Of a DNA stretch of 64,000 nt, positions 53,416 to 61,780 are shown piece by piece (positions within the stretch are counted from its first letter, which is position 1; every line of letters starts with the position of its first letter). The translations under genes and the position numbers were made by a program. The notes below the pieces were generated by a model. It made no database searches, was not told the DNA's origin, and saw nothing but the letters and a program-made list of their open reading frames with translations. The DNA comes from Pseudomonadota bacterium. Its GTDB lineage: Bacteria > Desulfobacterota > Desulfarculia > Desulfarculales > Desulfarculaceae. The stretch spans positions 23,481 through 87,480 of the forward strand of contig JAHIQI010000066.1 in the NCBI GenBank assembly GCA_018902755.1. The letters run 5' to 3'.

Positions 53416-54852
53416 ATGCCCCGTAAAGCCATCGCCATCGCCGCGCTGCTTCTGGCCGCCATGTTCATCTGCGCCCCGGCCTCCCAGGCCGCCGCGCCCA
53501 ACTACCCCGAGGTGGTGTTCATCCTGGACGCCTCGGGCAGCATGTGGGGCCAGGCGGGCGGCAAGGCCAAGATCGCCATCGCCAAGGAGGTCATGGCCCA
53601 GGCGGTGCCGGGCCTGCCCGCCGAGGTGCGTTTGGGCCTGGTGGCTTACGGCCACCGCAAAAAGGGCGACTGCGCCGATGTCGAGGTCCTGGTGGCCCCC
53701 GGCTCCAGCGACCGGGCGGGCCTGCTAAAGAAGGTCCAGGCCCTGAGCCCCAAGGGCAAGACGCCTATCGCCGGGTCGCTCAAGCAGACCGCCGAGATGC
53801 TCAAGTCCAAGGAGAACGAGACCACCATCGTGCTGGTCAGCGACGGCATGGAGACCTGCGACGCCGATCCCTGCGGGGTGGTCAAGGCCCTCAAGGCCAG
53901 CGGAATAAAGTTCGTCTTGCACGTGGTGGGCTTCGACGTGGACGCCAAGGGCAAGGAGCAACTCACATGCCTGGCCCAGGCAGGCGGGGGCAAGTACTTC
54001 AGCGCCGGGGACGCGGCCGGGCTGTTGGCCGCCCTGGATGCGGTGAAAAAGGAAGTGGCGGTCAAGGTGGAAGCGGCCAAGACCACTACCACCAAGGCCA
54101 AGAGCCGCCTGGGCAAGCTGAAGATGAGCCTACCCGCCGACTCTCTCAAAAGCCTGGGCGGGTTCCGCATCATCCGCCTGAAGGACAACAAGGTGCTCAA
54201 GGAGGCCAAGACGGTGGAGGGCGAGCATCCCCTGTTGGCCGGCAAATATAAGGTGGTGCTTCTGTTCGCCCAGCCCAACTACCGCAAGCCCGACGAGGCG
54301 GTGCTGGGCGAGTACGAGATCACCGGCGGCGAGGTCACCGAGGTGGCCCTGGGCGCGGTGGCCATCAACATAGCCAAGGAGCTGACCCAGGCGGTGGGGG
54401 GCGTGAGCCTGGTGAACCAGGAAAGCGGCAAGCCCTTCGTCACCCACGTGAGCCCGGACAACGACTACTATCTCTTCAAGACCCGCCCGGTGCCGCCGGG
54501 CACCTACGCCCTGCGCCTGCACTACAGCCTCAGCCCCGAGCCCACGGTGGTGGCCAAGGACCTCAAGGTGAGCGCCGGGCAGACCGCCACGGCCACGGTG
54601 GACAGCGGCATAGCCCTCAAGAAGGCCCCCGGGGTGACCGCCTGGAATCTCCATCCCAACGGCCAGGACAAGCCCGTCCTCCAGGTGCGGCGCCGCTTTG
54701 ACAACGACTTCCCCCTGTGGAAGGCCTTCGCCGTGCCGCCGGGAAGCTACGACCTATACGTGCTGCAAAAGGGCATGACCGAGCCCCTGCCGGTGGGCGA
54801 GGGCATCAAGGTGGAAAAAGGCAAGACCGTGGTCTTCGACGCCGGGTTGTAG
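53416..54852 (+). CDS. Secreted von Willebrand factor A domain protein
   Basis: 478 aa from the ATG at 53416 (GGGAGG upstream). The signal peptide (AIAIAALLLAAMFICAPASQ) is followed by a VWA domain with an intact MIDAS DASGSMWGQ, GKTPIAG and SDGMETC. The C-terminal half (~220-478) is a set of beta-rich repeats (PPGTYALRLHYSLSPEPTVV, PPGSYDLYVLQKGMTEPLPV). Probably a periplasmic metal-dependent binding protein. The next gene follows 12 nt later. Confidence 0.87.
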   Translation: MPRKAIAIAALLLAAMFICAPASQAAAPNYPEVVFILDASGSMWGQAGGKAKIAIAKEVMAQAVPGLPAEVRLGLVAYGHRKKGDCADVEVLVAPGSSDRAGLLKKVQALSPKGKTPIAGSLKQTAEMLKSKENETTIVLVSDGMETCDADPCGVVKALKASGIKFVLHVVGFDVDAKGKEQLTCLAQAGGGKYFSAGDAAGLLAALDAVKKEVAVKVEAAKTTTTKAKSRLGKLKMSLPADSLKSLGGFRIIRLKDNKVLKEAKTVEGEHPLLAGKYKVVLLFAQPNYRKPDEAVLGEYEITGGEVTEVALGAVAINIAKELTQAVGGVSLVNQESGKPFVTHVSPDNDYYLFKTRPVPPGTYALRLHYSLSPEPTVVAKDLKVSAGQTATATVDSGIALKKAPGVTAWNLHPNGQDKPVLQVRRRFDNDFPLWKAFAVPPGSYDLYVLQKGMTEPLPVGEGIKVEKGKTVVFDAGL

Positions 54853-54864
54853 GGGAGGGTGGTC

Positions 54865-55518
54865 ATGAAAAAGCTTGCCCTGATCCTGTTGGCCTTGGCC
54901 CTGTGCCTGGCTGTGGCCGCCCCGTCCCTGGCCGAGTCGCGTTGCCTTCGGGTGCAGCTGGACGGCACCATCAAGCTGCGGCCCAAAAACCCGGCCGCCA
55001 CCCAGGGCCAGCCGGGCAACGCCATGACCTCTTGCCGCACCAACGCCAAGTTTCACATCGAGTTGATCTTCCCGGAAAAGGGCGGCCCGGCGGTCAGCCA
55101 GAAAAACTGGGTGGTGATCTCCGGCTTCGACTGCCCCCCCGATCAACCGGGGTCGCGCTGCCGCCAGGAGGCCCACGCCGACGCCTTTTATCCCCGGCCC
55201 TTTGTGTTGCAGGCCACCGCCACGCCTGACGGGGCCTTCAACTACACGGTGGAGTTCCGCCTGGCCCAGCTGCCGCCCATCAGCCCCTTGACCATCACCA
55301 TCCAGTGCGAGGGCGCGCCCGCCGACGTCAGCGACTACGGCTCCAACTACCGCCAGCTCATGCTGCCCTGGCACCTCAACAAAATGGTGCTGAACGCGGC
55401 GCTGAACAAGTCACGCCACCACCACCCGCCGGTGATGGAACTGCCGCCGTTTCTCTTGGCCGACGTGGAGTGGGACGAGTTGGTCACTCTGGTGCCCTGC
55501 GAGAACTTCAAGTACTAG
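54865..55518 (+). CDS. Secreted protein of unknown function, downstream of the VWA gene
   Basis: 217 aa from the ATG at 54865 (GGGGAGGG upstream). The signal peptide (KKLALILLALALCLAVAAPS) ends near SLA. The mature protein has seven or so cysteines (SRCLRV, MTSCRTN, DCPPDQPGSRCRQE, IQCEG, VPCENF) and beta-rich segments. No family recognised. Probably co-transcribed with the VWA protein and possibly its partner. Confidence 0.78.
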   Translation: MKKLALILLALALCLAVAAPSLAESRCLRVQLDGTIKLRPKNPAATQGQPGNAMTSCRTNAKFHIELIFPEKGGPAVSQKNWVVISGFDCPPDQPGSRCRQEAHADAFYPRPFVLQATATPDGAFNYTVEFRLAQLPPISPLTITIQCEGAPADVSDYGSNYRQLMLPWHLNKMVLNAALNKSRHHHPPVMELPPFLLADVEWDELVTLVPCENFKY

Positions 55519-55528
55519 GCAAATGGAT

Positions 55529-55559
55529 GTTGGGTTTCTGGCTTAGCCCTCTACCCAAC
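55529..55559 (+). repeat. Short hairpin repeat (family 1), copy 9, variant loop
   Basis: GTTGGGT/ACCCAAC stem intact; loop contains TGGCTTAGCCC with an inner GGCT/AGCC pairing. Confidence 0.8.
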
Positions 55560-55612
55560 CTACACTTTTTTTCAATGGCCACGAAACCGGCTGTCATACA
55601 GAGATGGCGTAG

Positions 55613-55639
55613 GTTGGGTAGAGCGAAGCGAAACCCAAC
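55613..55639 (-). repeat. Short hairpin repeat (family 1), copy 10
   Basis: Reverse copy of the identical core, 54 nt from the variant at 55529, making a facing pair. Confidence 0.9.
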
Positions 55640-55667
55640 AATCCTTTATTTCCAACAATAGCTTTTT

Positions 55668-55869
55668 GTCATTGCGAGGCCGGGCAGTGGCCTGCGTAAG
55701 TCGGGACATGGGCGTCCCTTCTGCCCGGCCGTGGCAATATTCTTTTTACCCCGTCATGCCTGGGTTCATGAGACATTGCCAAACCATCCTCCAATCCACA
55801 ACCCGCCCCGCTCGGGGGAAGCCGAAGTTCGCCACGTCGCATCTCTTCCGAGATGCTCCTCGCGATGAC
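55668..55869 (+). repeat. Family 3 element, 202 bp with inverted ends (MITE-like)
   Basis: GTCATTGCGAGG at the left and CCTCGCGATGAC at the right are inverted repeats (11 of 12). No coding sequence inside. The remaining gap, 55870-56219, shows no gene; a CCTGG...CCAGG hairpin near 56074 has no assigned role. Confidence 0.7.
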
Positions 55870-56219
55870 GTCTATTGCTGGATTCGCCGATTTACAGCAT
55901 CGCGTGGGTTTAATTAAGGCCTCGGCCATCGGCCCAACAGCTCCTTGATCATGTCTGGTCGTGTGAGACAATCACATCCCCGCCGCCAAATCGTAACCAC
56001 CTACCCCCTTGACCGAGCCGGTCGCCCGCCCGGATAATTTAGGTATGGAGCTCTAATCCGGTGGGGAAGCACCTGGAGTCAAACCCAGGCTGAATTCGAT
56101 CTCCCGCTCGCGCGCTCCTTCTAGCCTCTCTCGCGCCGCCCACGCTTGACCGCTTTCAGCTCATCACGGCGATACACCCTCCGCTCCAGCCGCGTCCTCG
56201 CCCCGCAAGGAGAAATGCC

Positions 56220-56813
56220 ATGCAAAAAAAGGTGCGTTACTCACATCCGGCCCACTTCAACTACGCTACCCTGGCCGAGATATGCGACATCCTCAGCACG
56301 GCGGGCAAATTCACCCAGGCGGCCCGGGCGGTGGTCACTTACCTCACCCACCACCTGAAGCTCAAGGGCGCGGCGCTCATGCTGCTCAACCGGCGCAGCA
56401 AAAAGCTGGAAGTGGCGGCCTCCCAAGGGCTAAGCGACTTCTACCTCAACAAGGGTCCCATCAGCGCGGCCCGCTCCATCGCCGCCTCCATCAGCGACGG
56501 CCCGGTGGCCATCTTCAACGTGCGCGACGATCCGCGCCTGCAATACCCCGAGGAGGCCGAGCGCGAGGGCATAGAGTCCATCCTCAGCGTGCCCTTGGTG
56601 CTGAGGGGAAAGCCCTTGGGGGTGCTGCGGCTCTACACCGCCGAGCCCTGGGAATTCACCATGGAGGACATCACCTTCGTGCAGGCCGTGTCCCTGATGC
56701 TGGCCTTGGTGCTGGACAACATCAGGGTTTCCGGCGCCTACAAGACCTCCATCGAGGTGCTCAAGGACCTGCGCCCTCCAATACGCCGGGCCAAGCGCAC
56801 CCTGCACGAGTAG
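56220..56813 (+). CDS. GAF-domain protein
   Basis: 197 aa. AGGAG precedes the ATG. A helical N-terminus (LAEICDILSTAGKFTQAARA) leads into a single GAF domain (LKLKGAALMLLNRRSKKLEV, FNVRDDPRLQYPEEAEREGI, SILSVPLVLRGKPLGVLRLY). No output domain is present, so it may sense a small molecule and act through a partner. Common as a stand-alone gene in deltaproteobacteria. Confidence 0.85.
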   Translation: MQKKVRYSHPAHFNYATLAEICDILSTAGKFTQAARAVVTYLTHHLKLKGAALMLLNRRSKKLEVAASQGLSDFYLNKGPISAARSIAASISDGPVAIFNVRDDPRLQYPEEAEREGIESILSVPLVLRGKPLGVLRLYTAEPWEFTMEDITFVQAVSLMLALVLDNIRVSGAYKTSIEVLKDLRPPIRRAKRTLHE

Positions 56814-56912
56814 GTGGAACCTGGACGCCTCGGGCGTCTGGACGGCCGGGCCGCAGAACTCATGAGAGGGGCGGTCCGGCCTAATTTTTTAGGGAACCCT
56901 TGAGGGGTGGAC

Positions 56913-57146
56913 TCAATTACCCGCGCCGCCGAGACGGCGGTATTTGCTCTCGCCGTCATATTCGGTGTAGGGCAGCCAATCGGCGCAACTGCTTTGGTCG
57001 CTGATCCATCCCCTGGTTTTCTCGCACCAGGACATGACCGGGTTGATCATGAAGTTGTCCCGGTACTCTTTTTGGCTTATCACCCCGGCCCGCAAGGCAG
57101 TGTCCGGATTGATCCTATAGCCGCACATATTGCATTTTATTTCCAA
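56913..57146 (-). CDS. Small protein with CxxC motif, unknown function
   Basis: 77 aa from a TTG with a strong GGGGGG upstream. MEIKCNMCGYRINPDTAL suggests a small metal-binding knuckle; two further cysteines (SWCEKT, SSCADW) may complete it. Family not recognised; the coding call rests on the ribosome-binding site and composition. Confidence 0.55.
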   Translation of the reverse strand: MEIKCNMCGYRINPDTALRAGVISQKEYRDNFMINPVMSWCEKTRGWISDQSSCADWLPYTEYDGESKYRRLGGAGN

Positions 57147-57170
57147 CGGGAACCCCCCTATTCAGACTAA

Positions 57171-57728
57171 CTACGCGGCCAGCACCGCCCCCCGCGACAG
57201 GCGCACCTCGGGCCGCTCGCTCAGCCGCATGCCCAGCCCCCCGGCAAGGCGCAAGGACTCTTCAAACTCCTTGGCCTTCACGTGCATGCGCGGCTCGGCC
57301 AGATAAAACAGGCCGCCCGGCTTGAGCAGATCCTTCGCTTGCCTTAAAAACGCCTCCTGGTCCGGCACCTCGTGCAGCATCCAAAAGGCCAGCACCAGGT
57401 CCAGGCTGCCGGTCAGGTCCTTCGCCCCGAGATTGTCGGCCCCAACCCGGCGGGTCTCGATGCGCTCTGCCAACCCCGCCCTTTGAGCCCGGCGCTCCAC
57501 CCCGGCCAGCATCTTCTCCTGCAAGTCCATGGCGTAGACCCGGCCCGAGTCGCCCGCAAGGCGGGCCAAGCCCAAGGTGAAAAATCCTATGCCGCAGCCT
57601 ATGTCCGCGGCCCGGCCGCCTTGGCGCAGGTAGGGCCCCAGCATCTTTTCCGGGTCGTGAAAAAGGCGGCGCACCGGGTTGTCAAAGGTGTGGATCATCC
57701 ACCAAGGGCATACGTGTTCACGGGCCAT
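57171..57728 (-). CDS. Class I SAM-dependent methyltransferase
   Basis: 185 aa from the ATG at 57728 (AAAGGA 7 nt upstream); a GTG at 57773 would add 15 residues without a site. Motif I AADIGCGIGFFTLGLA, motif II MDLQEKML and motif post-I LVLAFWMLHEVPDQEAFL are typical of the UbiE/Methyltransf_11 group. Substrate unknown. Confidence 0.85.
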   Translation of the reverse strand: MAREHVCPWWMIHTFDNPVRRLFHDPEKMLGPYLRQGGRAADIGCGIGFFTLGLARLAGDSGRVYAMDLQEKMLAGVERRAQRAGLAERIETRRVGADNLGAKDLTGSLDLVLAFWMLHEVPDQEAFLRQAKDLLKPGGLFYLAEPRMHVKAKEFEESLRLAGGLGMRLSERPEVRLSRGAVLAA

Positions 57729-57875
57729 GGCTCTATCCTTTGAAGGCTTTGGGCAGGCATCTAGGTGGTTCACCGTCCCCGCTGCCGGTGCGGCTGCACC
57801 CGTGGTTTTCCACCTCTATTAAAAATCTATTCTTATTTTAGTTGGCTCAGGAGCTGATAGGGGATCAGGTCGTGG

Positions 57876-58175
57876 TCAGCTATCCACTTTTTCAGGCGGA
57901 GCCAAGCGCAGGGCCATGCCGCAAACCACGCCCATGGGCCAGGCCCAGCAGCCCGCCAGGGACCACAACCACAGGCGTTCAATTTCATTGTTCTTATGCT
58001 TGAACGGACCCAGCATCCAGCGGTTGAACAGCAGGCCGCACAAGCACCACAGACCCAGAACCGAAATAAACATAAAAGGATCATCTAGATAGGCCGCCAA
58101 GGACATGGCCGCCAAACCCAAAAGGCAAAGCGCGCCGGCCCCGACGGCCATAAGAAAGACCACCAACCTGCACAT
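57876..58175 (-). CDS. Small membrane protein, unknown function
   Basis: 99 aa with three hydrophobic helices (VVFLMAVGAGALCLLGLAAM; FMFISVLGLWCLCGLLFN; LWSLAGCWAWPMGVVCGMAL) and an internal basic loop (FKHKNNEIERL). No family recognised; a coding role is supported by the topology only. Confidence 0.6.
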   Translation of the reverse strand: MCRLVVFLMAVGAGALCLLGLAAMSLAAYLDDPFMFISVLGLWCLCGLLFNRWMLGPFKHKNNEIERLWLWSLAGCWAWPMGVVCGMALRLAPPEKVDS

Positions 58176-58254
58176 AACGGCCTCCCCCCAGAAGCCGACG
58201 GAACCCCAAGCCGGGGCTCCGCTTGTAATCAGACTGTGTTTTCGAGCCCTTGCC

Positions 58255-59370
58255 CTACAGGCGCATGGGCATGATCACGCTGAGGAAGCCTTCGTCCGCT
58301 TCTCCCTTGATCAGGCAGGGATGCTGCTCGTCCACGAAACCAAGGGTTATCTCCTCGCTCTTCATGGCCCCGCAAAGGTCCAGGAAGTAGCGGGCGTTGA
58401 AGCCCACGCTCAGGGCGTCCCCGTCGTAGTCCACTTCCAGGGCCTCGCGGGCCTCGCCCAGATCCGGGTTCTGGCTCACCACCTCCAAGAGACCTTCCTT
58501 GAAGTCCAGCTTCACGCCCTGGAAGCGGTCCGTTGCCAAAATGGCCACCCGCCGAAGCACCTCGGAGAAGGCCTGGCGGTTAACCACCACGTTCTTCTTG
58601 CTCACCTTGGGGATGACCACCTCGTAGTCCGGGAAGGAGCCTTCCTGCATGCGCAGCACCAGGCGGGCCCCGCCCAGGGCCAGGGAGGCGTAGCTCTGAT
58701 TGAGTCCCAGTGAGATGGTTTCCGCGTCCTCGGCCATCTTGCGCATCTCGGCCACGCCCTTGCGGGGGATGATCACCCCGCCGTCCAGGGCGAAGCCTTC
58801 CAGCCCCTCCAGGGAGCGGTCCACCAGGGACAGGCGGTGCCCGTCGGTGGAAACGAAACGCAGGTAGTCCGCGCCGTCGCGGTTGCGCTTTTGCACGTAC
58901 AAACCAGCCAGGTTGAAGCGGGTGTCTTCCTGGGAGATGGAGAAGATGGTCTTTTCCACCATCTCGGCCAGCATCTCGCCGGAGACGCTCAACTCGGGAA
59001 TGCCTTCCACGTCCGGCAGGTTGGGGAAGTCCTCGGCGGAGAGCCCCACCAGGTTGAAGGAGGCGCGCCCGGCGGTGATATGCAGATAATTATTTTCTTT
59101 TTCTTTGAGATAAATCTCTTCGGCGGGAAGCTCTTTTACGATCTCATAGAGCTTGCGCGCGGGCACGGTCACCTTGCCCGGTTTGCTTACCCTGGCGGCG
59201 CAGAGGCCCTGAAAACTGGTTTCCAAGTCGGTGGCGGCCACGGTGAGGCTCTCGTCCTCGGCCTCCAACAGCACGTTGGACAGGATGGGCATTGAGGTGC
59301 GACGCTCAACCACCGATTGAGATTTGCCCAAACCCTTGACCAAGTCTTCCTTGCGAACAGTTAGCTCCAT
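58255..59370 (-). CDS. dnaN: DNA polymerase III sliding clamp (beta)
   Basis: 371 aa, the usual clamp length. Three clamp folds are present: MELTVRKEDLVKGLGKSQSV, the central FNLAGLYVQK...TDGHRLSLVD, and a C-terminal end in FLSVIMPMRL, the conserved MP.R clamp terminus. AAGGTGA lies 7 nt before the ATG. It is the second gene after dnaA on the minus strand, but separated by ~810 nt, so it likely has its own promoter. Confidence 0.97.
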   Translation of the reverse strand: MELTVRKEDLVKGLGKSQSVVERRTSMPILSNVLLEAEDESLTVAATDLETSFQGLCAARVSKPGKVTVPARKLYEIVKELPAEEIYLKEKENNYLHITAGRASFNLVGLSAEDFPNLPDVEGIPELSVSGEMLAEMVEKTIFSISQEDTRFNLAGLYVQKRNRDGADYLRFVSTDGHRLSLVDRSLEGLEGFALDGGVIIPRKGVAEMRKMAEDAETISLGLNQSYASLALGGARLVLRMQEGSFPDYEVVIPKVSKKNVVVNRQAFSEVLRRVAILATDRFQGVKLDFKEGLLEVVSQNPDLGEAREALEVDYDGDALSVGFNARYFLDLCGAMKSEEITLGFVDEQHPCLIKGEADEGFLSVIMPMRL

Positions 59371-59399
59371 CTATCTTTCACCTTTGAATTGCGGGATAT

Positions 59400-60180
59400 A
59401 GGTGTTCTGGTCCACCTTAACCCAAACTCCGTTGACAGGGCAAGATAAACACTCCAGGCCCATCGCCTTGCCCCTGATATCCCGCCCTGGGCCGGGTTGA
59501 TGTCGTCGCGTGCGGCCGCCCAATTTCAAAGCCCTACTTTTCATTAGGACATGAAAAATATTGTGAACTACTGAGCAATCAAAACAAGTTGTTAAATAAC
59601 AATTATTTGCAGCACATTTTCTGAATGGTGTCGAATGTTAATTCACAACATACTCACAGTGATTGCGTGCAGGCAACACCATGAAATGAGGGATATTCAA
59701 GCCCTTGATAGGCTCTGACGACCCCCAACCATACCAAGGACCAGGCCGCATGCAAAACCAAAGCTGATCCCCGGATTATTCCAGGCCGATGCGGTCCCAT
59801 TTCCACGGATTCAGCCCCCTGGAGGCGGAATCAGGAGCTCTGTGCTCATCTTCCACCCGAGGCCCGGCTCCCTGGAGTCACCGCCTCGAAGCGAGCGTCT
59901 CATCTCGAATCGTGAGCCGCCCAACCCGGCGGGCGCGGGCAGCTCTGTTTACTTACCTGCTCTTGCCGGTTACGCGGAGGGTGGGGCTTTTTCCAACCTC
60001 CGGGGGCCGCCCCTATATGATTATTAGCTCTTAATTATTTAGTAGTAATAGTCGAGAGCAGCTCAAAGGTTTAAAACCGTCTCAACCCGCTGTAACCAAG
60101 AGGATAAGTTCTCCACCGTCCTGTGCACCGGTCATGAGTTTTTCCACCGTGGGGCCGGTTTGAGCGGGGTTTTCCACCGC
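59400..60180. other. AT-rich dnaA-dnaN spacer, candidate origin region
   Basis: No convincing gene. 59535-59680 is strikingly AT-rich for this chromosome and includes TTGTTAAATAACAA, a perfect 14-bp palindrome. Three direct repeats TTCTCCACCG (60109), TTTTCCACCG (60140) and TTTTCCACCG (60170) lie 31 and 30 bp apart at the dnaA 3' end; they differ from the DnaA box TTATCCACA at two or three positions. No exact TTATCCACA was found. Assignment as oriC is tentative. Confidence 0.4.
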
Positions 60181-61509
60181 CTAGTCACTCTGTTTGCCCT
60201 GGCGGATGGCGTTCTCCACCGCGCGCACCGTATCGGCCAGCTCCGGGTCCTCCACCAGGAGCTTCTCCACCCGCTGCACCCCCTTGACCACCGTGGAGTG
60301 GTCCTTGCCCCCCAGGGCCAGGCCTATCTCCGGGAAAGAGGCGTTGGTCAAGCGGCGGGCCAGGAACATGGCCACCTGGCGGGGTCGGCTGATGTCCCGG
60401 CTCTTGCGCGAGCTCTTGAGGTCCGCCGGGCGCACCCCGTAATGGGCCGACACCACCCGGAGCACGTCTTCCACCCCCACCAGGTGCTCGTTGGCCAGGG
60501 GGCCCAACACCTGGCGGGCCAGCTCCAGGCTAACCTCGGCGCCCCGCAGGCGGCTTACCGCCATGAGCCGGTTGAGGTAGCCTTCCAAAACCCGGATGGA
60601 CGACTCGGGCTGACCGGCCAGATAGGCGGCCACCTGACGGCTGAGCACCACCCCCTTTTCCGTGGCCTTGCGCTGCAGGATGGCCAGCTTGGTCTCGGTG
60701 TCCGGGGTTTGCAGGTCGGCCAACAGGCCCCACTCGAAGCGGGTGCGCAAACGGCTGGCCAGGCCGGGGATGTCCCGGGGCAACTTGTCGCTGGTGAGCA
60801 CGATCTGGCGTCCCGCCTGGAACAGGGCGTCGAAGGTGTGAAAAAACTCCTCCTGGGTGCGCTCGCGGCCCGAGAGGAACTGGATGTCCTCGATGATCAG
60901 GCTGTCCACCCGGCGGTACTTGTCGCGGAAGGTCTGGATGCCGTCGAAGCGCACCGCCTGGATCAGCTCGTTGGAATAGGCCTCCGAGGAGGTGTAGTGC
61001 ACCCGGTAGGAGGGTTCGCGGTTCACCAGGCGGTTGGCCACCGCGCTCACCAGGTGGGTCTTACCCAGGCCCGAGCCGCCGAAGATCATCAGGGGGTTGT
61101 ACTGGCCCCCCGGCGCGTCGGCCACCGCCTGGCAGGCGGCGTGGGCCAGCTCGTTGCAGGGGCCCACCACGAAGGATTCGAAGGTGTAGGCGGCGTTGAG
61201 GTTGATGCCCGCCGGACGGGACTTGGGAGGCGGCGGCTGGATCACCGCGGCCTTGGCCTGCACCTGCTCCGGCGAGACCTCGAAGGCGGCGTCCAGGGAG
61301 CGGCCCATCTCCCGGTTGAGGGCTTCGTTGAGAAGCTTGCTGTAGCGTTCGGCGATCCATTCGGCGAAAAACCGGTTGGGCACTGTGAAAACCGCCCGGC
61401 TTTCCTCCAGCCGCATGGCCAGGGGGGCAAACCAAGTTTCATATTCTTGAGAGCTGACTGATGCGCGCAAATGTCTGGCCACACCAGGCCACGGATCGTG
61501 AACCGGCAA
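60181..61509 (-). CDS. dnaA: Chromosomal replication initiator DnaA
   Basis: 442 aa from a TTG with GAGG 5 nt upstream. Domain I is followed by a short Pro-rich domain II. The AAA+ domain has Walker A GGSGLGKT (144-151) and a Walker B-like LIIEDIQFL. Domain IV carries the DnaA-box signature SRPRQVAMFLARRLTNASFP and GGKDHSTV. Binds origin boxes and loads the helicase. It is transcribed away from the second CooC gene. Confidence 0.97.
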   Translation of the reverse strand: MPVHDPWPGVARHLRASVSSQEYETWFAPLAMRLEESRAVFTVPNRFFAEWIAERYSKLLNEALNREMGRSLDAAFEVSPEQVQAKAAVIQPPPPKSRPAGINLNAAYTFESFVVGPCNELAHAACQAVADAPGGQYNPLMIFGGSGLGKTHLVSAVANRLVNREPSYRVHYTSSEAYSNELIQAVRFDGIQTFRDKYRRVDSLIIEDIQFLSGRERTQEEFFHTFDALFQAGRQIVLTSDKLPRDIPGLASRLRTRFEWGLLADLQTPDTETKLAILQRKATEKGVVLSRQVAAYLAGQPESSIRVLEGYLNRLMAVSRLRGAEVSLELARQVLGPLANEHLVGVEDVLRVVSAHYGVRPADLKSSRKSRDISRPRQVAMFLARRLTNASFPEIGLALGGKDHSTVVKGVQRVEKLLVEDPELADTVRAVENAIRQGKQSD

Positions 61510-61780
61510 AACAACCTCGTTTAACCTTAGGATGTTAATATGTTAGGAGGGTGAGCGGACCCAGCTTCGCACCCCCTGCCGCCCCTACGCAGCCCAACCG
61601 CGTGGATTGGGTTTATTCTCTGCTGAAATTTAATGATAAAGACTACCACCCCCGGGGCGCAACCACAAATATTCACAGGTTGCCGGGCCGTTAGGTGAAA
61701 TGCCTTGACAGCCTGAGGAGTATCGCATAGCTTTAATTTTCACAACTCATTACTAATAAACAATTTCGGGAGTAATTGCC

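Noticed and set aside
30623..55518. Homology between the secreted proteins at 30623 and 54865
   Set aside because: Both have signal peptides and scattered cysteines, but no alignable blocks were found by eye.
56060..56110. tRNA-like arm CCTGG-agtcaaac-CCAGG
   Set aside because: Loop has eight bases and no acceptor, D or anticodon arms can be drawn around it.
57833..58084. 83-codon Cys/Trp-rich minus-strand frame
   Set aside because: Overlaps the better-supported 99-aa three-helix membrane protein in another frame and has no ribosome-binding site.
59789..60034. 81-codon plus-strand open frame between dnaN and dnaA
   Set aside because: Arg/Ser/Pro-rich translation, no ribosome-binding site, no domain; lies in the candidate origin spacer.
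61510..61780. Origin upstream of dnaA
   Set aside because: Contains short AT-rich patches but no TTATCCACA-like cluster; less convincing than the dnaA-dnaN gap.
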